A DNA stretch of 64,000 bases, taken from NCBI GenBank assembly GCA_040222275.1, contig JAVKDJ010000077.1, positions 62,001 to 126,000 of the forward strand, read 5' to 3'. A program made the position numbers and the translations under genes. Positions within the stretch are counted from its first letter, which is position 1. Each line of letters begins with the position of its first letter. This DNA comes from CAXBNB01 sp040222275 (GTDB lineage: Bacteria; Bacteroidota; Bacteroidia; Cytophagales; Cyclobacteriaceae). A model generated the notes under the pieces. It saw only the letters and a program-made list of their open reading frames with translations, did no database searches and had not been told where the DNA came from. This document shows positions 16,639 to 24,237 of this stretch, piece after piece.

Positions 16639-18048
16639 ATGGGAACGATCAATAAACAAATTCTTGTTGTCCTGCTGGGCTTGATTGCCTCCTGCCAGCC
16701 GACAAAAGAAAAAAGCGATATGTCTAACAGTGTAAGTAGTAAATTTACTGGGGCCAAAGGTGAGGTGAAAATCATGACATTGGATCCAGGCCACTTTCAT
16801 GCCGCATTGGTGCAAAAATTCATGTACGATCAGGTAGATCCCAGGGTACATGTATTTGCCCCAGCTGGACCGGATCTGGATGGCCACCTGGCCAGAATTG
16901 ATGGGTTCAATAGCAGGGCAGAAAACCCGACCAAATGGGAAGAGAAGGTCTATCGAGGGAGCGATTTCTTTGAGAAAATGGTAGCAGAGAAGCCGGGCAA
17001 TGTGATGGTGGTATCGGGCAACAACGCATTGAAAACTGAATATATTAAAAAAGCGGTATCAGCAGGGATCAATGTATTGGCAGATAAGCCAATGGTCATT
17101 ACGCCGGAAAAATTTGGTATGTTAAAAGAGGCCTTTAAACTGGCTGAAGAAAATGGGGTGTTGTTGTATGATATCATGACCGAGAGGTATGAAATCACCA
17201 CCATTTTGCAAAAGACCTTGTCGCAGATGCCGGAAGTATTTGGGGCACTTCAGACAGGTAGCCTGGAAAACCCCGCTGTGACCAAGGAGAGTGTGCACCA
17301 CTTTTTTAAATATGTATCCGGTAGCCCCCTGATCAGGCCGGCATGGTTTTTTGATGTTACCAAACAAGGCGAGGGCATAGTAGATGTGAACACACATCTT
17401 GTGGATTTGATCCAGTGGGAGTGTTTTCCCGAGCAGGTCATCGACTATGAAAACGAGGTGGAAATACTGACGGCAAAGAGGTGGCCCACCAAGCTGACAC
17501 CTTCTCAGTTTAACAATGTGACAGGGCTGGATGACTACCCCGATTATCTGGAGCGTGACGTGCAGGACGACTCGGTGCTGCATGTATATGCCAATGGTGA
17601 GATCAATTATAAGATCAAAGGAATCCATGCCAAAGCGTCTGTGAAATGGAACTACCAGGCCCCAGAAGGGGCAAAGGACACGCACTATTCGATTATGCGC
17701 GGTACACTGGCCAACCTTGTGATCAGGCAGGAAGAGGAGCAGGCTTATAAACCCACCCTTTATGCCGAACCTTTACAGGGAACTGACAAAGCGCAATTTG
17801 AGCAAGCGCTACGCAAAGGTATCGACCAGATCAACAAGCAATACCCCGGAGTGGCGCTGGAACAATCGGCTAAGGGCTGGATTGTTTCTATTCCTGAGAA
17901 ATATAAGCTGGGGCATGAAGCGCATTTTACACAGGTAACAGAAAAATACCTGGAATACCTGAAGGATGGGAAGTTGCCGGATTGGGAAGTGCCCAATATG
18001 CTGGCCAAATATTACATCACCACCCAGGCCTTTATTAAGAGTAAGTAA
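16639..18048 (+). CDS. Gfo/Idh/MocA family oxidoreductase, lipoprotein, with oxidoreductase C-terminal domain
   Basis: 469 residues. The N-terminus has a lipobox (LVVLLGLIASC). The Rossmann part is less canonical than in its neighbour (VKIMTLDPGHFHAALVQKF replaces the GxGxxG run), but GNNALKTEYIKKAVSAGINVLADKPMVIT retains the EKP-like DKP motif. The C-terminal half (VDVNTHLVDLIQWECFPEQ, then about 150 residues) fits the putative oxidoreductase C-terminal domain found in this subgroup. It may act on the same substrate as the 15231 enzyme at the periplasmic face. Last gene of the four-gene run; a terminator-like hairpin follows. Confidence 0.85.
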   Translation: MGTINKQILVVLLGLIASCQPTKEKSDMSNSVSSKFTGAKGEVKIMTLDPGHFHAALVQKFMYDQVDPRVHVFAPAGPDLDGHLARIDGFNSRAENPTKWEEKVYRGSDFFEKMVAEKPGNVMVVSGNNALKTEYIKKAVSAGINVLADKPMVITPEKFGMLKEAFKLAEENGVLLYDIMTERYEITTILQKTLSQMPEVFGALQTGSLENPAVTKESVHHFFKYVSGSPLIRPAWFFDVTKQGEGIVDVNTHLVDLIQWECFPEQVIDYENEVEILTAKRWPTKLTPSQFNNVTGLDDYPDYLERDVQDDSVLHVYANGEINYKIKGIHAKASVKWNYQAPEGAKDTHYSIMRGTLANLVIRQEEEQAYKPTLYAEPLQGTDKAQFEQALRKGIDQINKQYPGVALEQSAKGWIVSIPEKYKLGHEAHFTQVTEKYLEYLKDGKLPDWEVPNMLAKYYITTQAFIKSK

Positions 18049-18066
18049 AATCATTGAGTGGAGCAT

Positions 18067-18098
18067 GAGGTGATCGAAGTACCGATCACTTCATGTTT
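18067..18098 (+). terminator. Probable terminator after the Gfo/Idh operon
   Basis: GAGGTGATCG (18067-18076) pairs with CGATCACTTC (18083-18092) over 10 bp with one G-T pair, a 6-base loop, then ATGTTTTG. It argues that the following sigma-factor gene starts at 18120, not at an ATG inside the hairpin tail at 18093. Confidence 0.6.
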
Positions 18099-18119
18099 TG
18101 TAGGTTCAACTGTACCCTT

Positions 18120-18764
18120 ATGAAAACAAACCCCGATCGTGGCAAATACGCATCAAAAAAGCCAGATGTGTTTTTTCCTGCTACGAGGGAAACCGATGAT
18201 GAACGCTTGAAACTAGAGAACTACTCAGATCAGCAGTTGTGGGCAGAGTTTATGAACGGAAACGAATCAGCCTTTGCCCATATTTATTCCAGGTTTTTTG
18301 GTTTGTTGTTTAACTATGGGCTAAAAATCAACACCAACCGCCAAATGGTATCCGATTGCATTCAGGACCTATTTGTGGATATCTGGAATAGCCGAGCCCG
18401 CCTGAGAGAGGTGGAGTGGCTAAAGACCTACCTGATCAAAAGCCTCAGGAGAAGGATCCTCAAAGAATCTAAAACCGAAACATCTGTTCTTTCGAGCAGC
18501 CTGGATGAAGAGTACAATTTTCAGATAGAACTCTCGCACGACATGCAATTGATAAGGCAGGAAGACCGGCTGGAGCGGGCTAATAAATTGAATGAAGCCA
18601 TGCAACAGTTGACCGACCGTCAAAAGGAGGCTATTTTTCTCAAATACCACCAACGGTTGTCATACGAGCAGATTGCGGATGTAATGACCATTACAGTGAA
18701 AGCCACCTACAAAGTGATGGCAAGGGCTATAGAAGGCTTGAAATCCGCCCTTTCTGCTTTATAA
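18120..18764 (+). CDS. RNA polymerase sigma-70 factor, ECF-like
   Basis: 214 residues from ATG 18120 (an ATG at 18093 lies in the preceding terminator tail). Sigma region 2 is present (ENYSDQQLWAEFMNGNESAFAHIYSRFFGLLFNYGLKI, DCIQDLFVDIWNSRARLREVEWLKTYLIKSL) and region 4 near the C-terminus (AMQQLTDRQKEAIFLKYHQRLSYEQIADVMTITVKATYKVMARAIEGLKSAL). This is the Bacteroidota ECF class that usually pairs with a FecR-like anti-sigma factor and a SusC/TonB receptor. Neither is present next to it here, as uvrB follows convergently, so its signal is unknown. It could drive the exported-enzyme operon just upstream. Confidence 0.88.
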   Translation: MKTNPDRGKYASKKPDVFFPATRETDDERLKLENYSDQQLWAEFMNGNESAFAHIYSRFFGLLFNYGLKINTNRQMVSDCIQDLFVDIWNSRARLREVEWLKTYLIKSLRRRILKESKTETSVLSSSLDEEYNFQIELSHDMQLIRQEDRLERANKLNEAMQQLTDRQKEAIFLKYHQRLSYEQIADVMTITVKATYKVMARAIEGLKSALSAL

Positions 18765-18810
18765 GTTGCTTGATCCATTGTTAGGGCATAGGCATCTGCG
18801 GTATTCGCAA

Positions 18811-20832
18811 TTATTTAGACCCCAAGAGTTTCTCCAGCTCAAACATTTCATCCCTTAACCTGGCAGCTTCTATAAAGTCCAGGTCTTTGGCTGCTTTTTC
18901 CATGCCTTTGCGGGTTTTGGCGATAAGTTTCTGAATGCCTTCTTTGTCCATATAGGCGACTACAGGATCTGCTGCTACATTGGGTTTGTCGTTCTCAACA
19001 TAATACTTTTTCTGATCCTTTTTGGAATCGGCTACCTTGGTCTGGTCCATAATGGAATCCTTGGATTTTACCACTGTGGTAGGGGTAATGCCATGCTTCT
19101 TGTTGTAGTCCATCTGCAGGCTTCTCCTCCTGTTGGTTTCGTCTATAGCCACCTGCATGGAGCCGGTTATCCTGTCGGCGTACATTACCACCATACCATT
19201 TTCGTTTCTGGCGGCCCTGCCAATAGTCTGTACCAATGACCTTACATTTCGCAGAAACCCTTCCTTGTCTGCGTCCAGGATAGCCACTAGCGACACCTCA
19301 GGCAAGTCCAGTCCTTCCCTGAGTAGGTTGACACCCACCAGCACATCAAACACCCCCAGGCGCAACTCCCGAAGGATTTCCACCCGGTCCAGTGTATCCA
19401 CTTCCGAATGTATATAGCGGCATTTTACGCCTGCATTTTCCAGGTATTTTTTCAGCTCTTCGGCCATTCTTTTGGTCAGGGTGGTGATAAGTACCCGTTC
19501 CTTTTTCTGCACCCTGTCCTCAATTTCATTCATCAGGTCGTCAATCTGGTTGAGGCTTGGGCGCACCTCTATCACAGGGTCGAGGAGTCCTGTGGGGCGA
19601 ATTACCTGCTCTACAATCACTCCTTCGGAATGCTGTAGTTCATAATCTGCCGGGGTGGCACTGATGTAAATGACCTGATTGAGCATGGATTCAAATTCCT
19701 CAAATTTAAGGGGGCGGTTGTCCATGGCCGAGGGCAGGCGGTAGCCATAGTCCACCAGGTTCACCTTTCTCGCCCTGTCACCTCCCCACATGGCCCTTAC
19801 CTGTGGTATAGTCACATGGCTTTCATCGACCACCATCATAAAATCATCTGGAAAATAATCAATCAGGCAAAATGGACGGTCGCCTCTTTGCCTTCTATCG
19901 AAATACCTTGAGTAATTTTCAACACCGGAGCAATAGCCCAATTCCCTTATCATTTCCAGATCAAACTCAGTACGTTCTTTGATGCGTTTAGATTCCAGCG
20001 GCCTGCCTTCTTCCTCAAAATACTGCATTTGCAGCACCAGGTCGTCCTGTATCTCTTTTATGGCCTGTTGCAGCACATCTTTTCCGGTCACAAATAGATT
20101 GGCGGGAAAAATGGTGATGGTTTCTTCATCCGATATTTTTTTACCACTATAGGGGTCAATGGTTTGGATAGATTCGATCTCATCTCCCCAAAATATAATC
20201 CTATAGGCAAAATCACCATAGGCAATAAAAATATCCACAGTGTCGCCTTTTACCCTAAAATTGCCACGGTTAAAGTCCCCTTCGGTTCGACTGTACAAAA
20301 TATCCACAAAGGCAAAAAGTAGCTTGTTTCTGGAAATTTGGTCACCAACCCTTATCCTAATCACATTTTTGCCAAACTCTTCAGGGTTGCCTATACCATA
20401 GATGCAGGAGACAGATGCCACCACTATTACATCCCGTCTGCCAGTAAGCAGGGCAGAAGTGGCTTTGAGTCTCAGTTTTTCAATTTCTTCATTGATGGAG
20501 AGGTCCTTTTCTATGTATAGGTTGGAGGTAGGCATAAAAGCCTCCGGCTGATAGTAATCATAGTATGAGATAAAATATTCCACCGCATTGTTGGGAAAAA
20601 ACTGCTTGAGTTCACCGTAAAGTTGTGCGGCCAGGGTTTTGTTGTGGGAGAGCACCAATGTGGGTTTTTGCACCTCCTTGATCACATTGGCTACAGTAAA
20701 GGTCTTGCCAGAACCGGTAACACCGAGCAGTACCTGCGCAGGTTCGCCATGGTTGATTCCTTCCACCAATTGCTCAATGGCCTTTGGTTGATCGCCTGTT
20801 GGTTCGTAATCAGAGTGGAGTTCAAAGTTCAT
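18811..20832 (-). CDS. uvrB: Excinuclease ABC subunit B
   Basis: 673 residues, full family length. It carries damage verification and strand-opening in nucleotide excision repair together with UvrA and UvrC. Visible features: Walker A GVTGSGKT at residues 37-44, the beta-hairpin region YYDYYQPEAFMP, the DEAD-like VVDESHVTIPQ box, helicase motifs V/VI (GVNLLREGLDLPEVSLVAILDADKEGFLR, QTIGRAARN), and the C-terminal UVR domain (FIEAARLRDEMFELEKLL) that contacts UvrC. The gene stands alone: convergent with the sigma factor gene, and more than 200 bp from aroE. Confidence 0.98.
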   Translation of the reverse strand: MNFELHSDYEPTGDQPKAIEQLVEGINHGEPAQVLLGVTGSGKTFTVANVIKEVQKPTLVLSHNKTLAAQLYGELKQFFPNNAVEYFISYYDYYQPEAFMPTSNLYIEKDLSINEEIEKLRLKATSALLTGRRDVIVVASVSCIYGIGNPEEFGKNVIRIRVGDQISRNKLLFAFVDILYSRTEGDFNRGNFRVKGDTVDIFIAYGDFAYRIIFWGDEIESIQTIDPYSGKKISDEETITIFPANLFVTGKDVLQQAIKEIQDDLVLQMQYFEEEGRPLESKRIKERTEFDLEMIRELGYCSGVENYSRYFDRRQRGDRPFCLIDYFPDDFMMVVDESHVTIPQVRAMWGGDRARKVNLVDYGYRLPSAMDNRPLKFEEFESMLNQVIYISATPADYELQHSEGVIVEQVIRPTGLLDPVIEVRPSLNQIDDLMNEIEDRVQKKERVLITTLTKRMAEELKKYLENAGVKCRYIHSEVDTLDRVEILRELRLGVFDVLVGVNLLREGLDLPEVSLVAILDADKEGFLRNVRSLVQTIGRAARNENGMVVMYADRITGSMQVAIDETNRRRSLQMDYNKKHGITPTTVVKSKDSIMDQTKVADSKKDQKKYYVENDKPNVAADPVVAYMDKEGIQKLIAKTRKGMEKAAKDLDFIEAARLRDEMFELEKLLGSK

Positions 20833-21044
20833 TTGAGCAGAAAAAGAGTGAACGCAATTCTACATGCTTCTTAAGAATTTTACCAACAATGTTTGTGTAA
20901 ATACTTCAGTGTTGTCGTCGGGGTGAAAGCTAAGCGGCAAAGTGTGTTGAAACAAGGAGCTGAGGGAATGTCGGTTTCAAAAGATGGATGGTAAGTTTAA
21001 AGCCCTGTCATGGTTTTGACAGAACTGACATACCTCTACTTTTC

Positions 21045-21788
21045 TCAGGCATTCCAGATTTCCCATGACTTTTCTGCCTGAAGCACCAGCATGTCGCCCC
21101 CATTTTTAGTACTGGCCCCAGCCAATTTTCCTTCTTTCAGAAAAGCGGTCTCCTCTGGGTTATACACCAAGTCGAAAAGGAAGTGTTGTGATGTCAATTG
21201 ACCGTATGGCAGGTCTGGTTTCTGATCTACATCAGGAAAAGTACCTACGGGGCTACTGTTGATGACCAGTTGATGCTCCGCCAGTATTTCTGGTTTGGAT
21301 TTTATTTCATCATAGGTGAAGCCGTTGGATAGGGGTTTCCTGGACACGAAGCTAAAATCAATACCAAGGTCTTCAAGCGTGGTTTTCACAGAGCTGGAAG
21401 CACCCCCTGTGCCTAAAACGAGGGCTTTCAGGTTTTTGTTGGTGAGCCATGGTTCTATGGATAGGCGAAACCCAAAGTAGTCCGAATTGTACCCTTTTAG
21501 GTTTCCATTGTCTTCCGCTTTGATCACGTTTACTGCGCCTATTCTTTCGGCTATCGAATCTAGTTCATCCAGATAGGTCATCACCTCTTTTTTGTAGGGA
21601 ATGGTGACGTTGAACCCTGCCAGTTGCGGTCGTAGGCTTGCAACAAGTTTTGGAAACTCTTCGATGGTGGGAAGCTCGAAGAGGTCATACTGGCAATCGG
21701 ATATTTGTTCTTTTTTATATTTCTCATTGAAATATTTTCCTGAGAATGAGTGCTTGAGTGTTTTTCCGATTAATCCAAACCTACGCAT
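21045..21788 (-). CDS. aroE: Shikimate dehydrogenase
   Basis: 247 residues. It reduces 3-dehydroshikimate to shikimate with NADPH in aromatic amino-acid synthesis. Substrate-binding residues are visible in LKHSFSGKYF, the catalytic Lys in FNVTIPYKKEVM, the Asn/Asp pair in GYNSDYFGF, and the NADP-binding loop GTGGASSSVKTTLEDL. It is slightly shorter than the E. coli enzyme, as usual in Bacteroidota. It is the last gene of a tight operon: 2 bases after the small-multidrug-export gene, which itself lies 1 base after comA. Confidence 0.95.
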   Translation of the reverse strand: MRRFGLIGKTLKHSFSGKYFNEKYKKEQISDCQYDLFELPTIEEFPKLVASLRPQLAGFNVTIPYKKEVMTYLDELDSIAERIGAVNVIKAEDNGNLKGYNSDYFGFRLSIEPWLTNKNLKALVLGTGGASSSVKTTLEDLGIDFSFVSRKPLSNGFTYDEIKSKPEILAEHQLVINSSPVGTFPDVDQKPDLPYGQLTSQHFLFDLVYNPEETAFLKEGKLAGASTKNGGDMLVLQAEKSWEIWNA

Positions 21789-21790
21789 GG

Positions 21791-22264
21791 TTATACTTTT
21801 TTAATCATAAAATTGAAAAGTTCAGCCCCGGACAGGAAAATGGCCGAGACGATAATGCCAGCAATCAGTATGCCGCAAGTAACGGCCAAAAATGCCTTTC
21901 TTTTTTTGATGCCGAAAATCCATGCGGCGAAACTGCCTGTGTATGCACCTGTGACAGGCAAAGGGATCATTACGAATACCATAAGTCCCCAAAAGCCCCA
22001 CTTCTCAAGATTTTTTTCTACTTTCTTTCTGGTGCGTGCGACCAGCTTGTCAAAAAGCTCCTGATAGAGTTTAATTTTCATAAACAGGTCATGAAAAATG
22101 CCCAGAAACAAATAAACAATGGGGAAGGCAAGGATATTAGCCCCGCAACAGACAAAATAGGCAACCCATGGGTTGATTTCATTGGCCAGCGCATAAGGAA
22201 TGCCGCCACGCAGTTCGGCAATGGGAAGCATGCTCAGGATGATGGCGTAGAGCAGGTCGTTCAT
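21791..22264 (-). CDS. Small multi-drug export family membrane protein
   Basis: 157 residues with about four predicted membrane segments (LLYAIILSMLPIAELRGGIPYAL, YFVCCGANILAFPIVYLFLGI, WGFWGLMVFVMIPLPVTGAYTGSFAAWIF, AFLAVTCGILIAGIIVSAIFL). The ELRGGIP and PLPVTGAYTG motifs mark the Sm_multidrug_ex family. Despite the name, transport function is not well established. It sits between comA and aroE with gaps of 1 and 2 bases, so it is almost certainly co-translated with them. Confidence 0.85.
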   Translation of the reverse strand: MNDLLYAIILSMLPIAELRGGIPYALANEINPWVAYFVCCGANILAFPIVYLFLGIFHDLFMKIKLYQELFDKLVARTRKKVEKNLEKWGFWGLMVFVMIPLPVTGAYTGSFAAWIFGIKKRKAFLAVTCGILIAGIIVSAIFLSGAELFNFMIKKV

Positions 22265-22265
22265 T

Positions 22266-23027
22266 TTACAGGTCTAGGAAGTGGTCGAATGTGTCCCCTC
22301 TCAGTCCCAATCTGATGGTTTCAAGCGGGATTACTTCATTGGGACTAATATTGCCCAGGTTTACATTTGTGCCCAAAAGTTTGATAAACCAAACCTGTTG
22401 GGCTTTTTGTGGGGCTTCCCAGATAATTTTTTCGGTTGGGATTTTTGTGAGTATCTCCTGCACAAGCCCGGATCTCACCTCACCTGAAGATCGGAAGAGC
22501 CCGACATTCCCACTTTCCCGTGCCTCGCCGATTACCTTCCAGGCACCTGCGTCCAGTTCCTTTTGCATCAGTTCTATCCATTGGTAGGGAGGAATGATCT
22601 TCTCCGCATCTTTCGACCCAACTTCGGAAAGTACGGTCACCTGTTTGGCCAGGGTGCTGATGTATTCGCATTTCTGGCTATGGTCCAGGGTAATAGACCC
22701 ATCTGAAACCTCGCAATATTCTAGCTTGTATTTGTCCAGGACTTTGCGATAATCATCAAACTGGTCCCTGACTATAAAAGCTTCAAAGAGTGTGCCCCCC
22801 AGGTACACAGGTATGCCACAAGACCGGTAAAATTCAATTTTTTCTTTGAGGTTGGAAGTGACAAAAGAAGTACCCCATCCAAATTTCACGATATCCACAA
22901 AATCACCGCAGGTATTGACCATGTCTTCTGCCTGTCGGATACTTAAGCCTTTGTCCATCACCATCGTGTAGCCTGTCTCTCTAGGTTTGGCTGTCCGCTC
23001 AGGGATACTCTTCAAAGTATAATTCAT
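22266..23027 (-). CDS. comA: Phosphosulfolactate synthase (ComA family)
   Basis: 253 residues from ATG 23027; a TTG six codons upstream is less likely. The family adds sulfite to phosphoenolpyruvate, giving (R)-phosphosulfolactate, the first committed step to coenzyme M in methanogens. The barrel motifs are visible: VMDKGLSIRQAEDMVNTCGDFVDIVKFGWGTSF, YLGGTLFEAF, CEVSDGSITL, VLSEVGSKDAEKIIPPYQWIELMQKEL, VIGEARESGNVGLFRSSGEVR, IIWEAPQKAQQVWFIKLLG. Bacteroidota do not make coenzyme M; sulfolactate or cysteate for sulfonolipids is a reasonable inferred use. First gene of an operon with the membrane protein and aroE. Confidence 0.9.
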   Translation of the reverse strand: MNYTLKSIPERTAKPRETGYTMVMDKGLSIRQAEDMVNTCGDFVDIVKFGWGTSFVTSNLKEKIEFYRSCGIPVYLGGTLFEAFIVRDQFDDYRKVLDKYKLEYCEVSDGSITLDHSQKCEYISTLAKQVTVLSEVGSKDAEKIIPPYQWIELMQKELDAGAWKVIGEARESGNVGLFRSSGEVRSGLVQEILTKIPTEKIIWEAPQKAQQVWFIKLLGTNVNLGNISPNEVIPLETIRLGLRGDTFDHFLDL

Positions 23028-23422
23028 GCTGTCTCTATTACCCAATTAAAATGAGGTGCAAATAAATTGATAATAGTTATTAAATCCAATATATCATTAG
23101 ATTGATATTGGCCGTCTTTGTTGATGAAATGAACCCCGCTGATCAATTGTAGCTAATGGGTGTTTAATGCCCATTAGAAGAGCCTTGTGGGACTCATTTT
23201 ATAGTTGATATTCTTGTATATAGGGCTGGTAAAAGTCAGAAGTATGTAGGCCTACTTTTTTACATATAATGCGAATGTTTGCCATGTATGCCGACAGGCT
23301 GATGTCCTCACAAACATTTTTCAATGCCATTCCTGTTTGTGAAGACACAAAACGGGGGCGAGGATTTGTAATCTGACAGAGTAGGGTTAACCCGATCACA
23401 CTTGCGCTCTGCAATAAGTCAT
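23028..23422. other. Intergenic stretch, possible regulator relic
   Basis: About 395 bases between the comA operon and the START-like gene. A minus-strand frame at 23199-23468 ends in a segment loosely like a LuxR-type HTH (ISLSAYMANIRIICKKVGLHT), but it overlaps the START-like gene in another frame and has no upstream domain. I record it as a weak pseudogene hint only; nothing else is recognised. Confidence 0.3.
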
Positions 23423-23815
23423 TTACCCACCCACTATTTCTTTGAGGTTGTGCATCAGGTTTTCCCATAGCTCGCCCAATTCAGCCAGATCGTCCATTTC
23501 GGAATAGTCCGTTACCCGGATGAACACGGCTTGCGTGAGCTCATTCATATCCAGTTTGAATTCTACGAAGTTGGGGTCGTCATCTTCCGGGTCGTTGGGG
23601 ATAAACTCTATTTTTACCAGGCTATTGGTGCGGTGTGCTACCATCTTGGCTTTATTTTCTTCACCATCCCAGATTACGGTAAGTATTTTATCTTCATCAA
23701 TATTTACATCATCAGCAAACCACTGGGCCAATCCGCTGGCTGTGGAAAGGTATGGGTAGAGCATCTTTTTAGATGCCTTAAATTCAAATTCTCCTGTATA
23801 TTCAAACTTGCTCAT
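23423..23815 (-). CDS. START-like domain protein
   Basis: 130 residues covering a single SRPBCC/START-like fold typical of Bacteroidota: FEYTGEFEFKASKKMLYPYLSTASGLAQWFADDVNIDEDKILTVIWDGEENKAKMV and a C-terminal helix ELGELWENLMHNLKEIVGG. Proteins of this fold bind hydrophobic ligands in a deep cavity. Very acidic in the middle (IPNDPEDDDPN). Monocistronic, divergent from the tRNA gene. No ligand is known; cytoplasmic. Confidence 0.82.
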   Translation of the reverse strand: MSKFEYTGEFEFKASKKMLYPYLSTASGLAQWFADDVNIDEDKILTVIWDGEENKAKMVAHRTNSLVKIEFIPNDPEDDDPNFVEFKLDMNELTQAVFIRVTDYSEMDDLAELGELWENLMHNLKEIVGG

Positions 23816-23868
23816 ATTGCCTTCTTTTAATAAAAAACCAATGTACAGAATTTTTTGAAAAATCAGTC

Positions 23869-23888
23869 AAAAGATTTTTAAATCTTTT
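23869..23888. promoter_or_regulatory. AT-rich 9-2-9 palindrome between the START-like gene and the tRNA gene
   Basis: AAAAGATTT-TT-AAATCTTTT is a perfect palindrome (23869-23888) about 55 bp upstream of the START-like start codon and just upstream of the tRNA promoter. It could be an operator or simply an AT-rich hairpin. Confidence 0.35.
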
Positions 23889-23911
23889 AGCAATTTAAAT
23901 TTCATTGTTTA

Positions 23912-23919
23912 TAACTTTG
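23912..23919 (+). promoter_or_regulatory. Bacteroidota -7 promoter element of the tRNA gene
   Basis: TAACTTTG matches the Bacteroidota -7 consensus TANNTTTG exactly and lies 12 bases before the tRNA 5' end. No convincing -33 TTTG is seen at the expected distance. Confidence 0.55.
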
Positions 23920-23930
23920 CATCCGCTTTT

Positions 23931-24004
23931 GGCGGGGTAGCTCAGATGGTTAGAGCGCAGGATTCATAACCCTGAGGTCGGCAGTTCGATTCTGCTCCCC
24001 GCTA
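23931..24004 (+). tRNA. tRNA-Met (CAU), elongator type
   Basis: 74 bases that fold as a full cloverleaf. Acceptor GGCGGGG pairs with CCCCGCT (with a G-U pair at the end), discriminator A; D arm GCTC/GAGC; anticodon loop TTCATAA with CAU; T arm GGCAG-TTCGATT-CTGCT. The initiator's three G-C pairs at the bottom of the anticodon stem are absent (the last pair is an A-C mismatch), so it is not tRNA-fMet. tRNA-Ile2 (lysidine-modified CAU) cannot be fully excluded. The 3' CCA is not encoded. Confidence 0.93.
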
Positions 24005-24006
24005 CA

Positions 24007-24041
24007 AAACCCTTATATGTGTAATATAAGGGTTTTTCTTT
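24007..24041 (+). terminator. Terminator of the tRNA gene
   Basis: AAACCCTTATAT (24007-24018) pairs perfectly with ATATAAGGGTTT (24024-24035), followed by a T-rich run. It begins three bases after the mature tRNA 3' end. Confidence 0.85.
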
Positions 24042-24237
24042 TTATTTCCATTTCGTTTTTTTGTATTTTAGAATCACCCTCATTTTACTGCCTGTGGGGC
24101 AGAATTAAAGGATTTGACATAACTGTTGCCGGCCGTATATCAGCTTGATAGATGTAGCGTCTATCGTTTTAGAATTCCCAAACCAAGGCGTCCAGGGATT
24201 GAAATGAACAGGTTGATCAGGATGGTTGACCGCTCAA

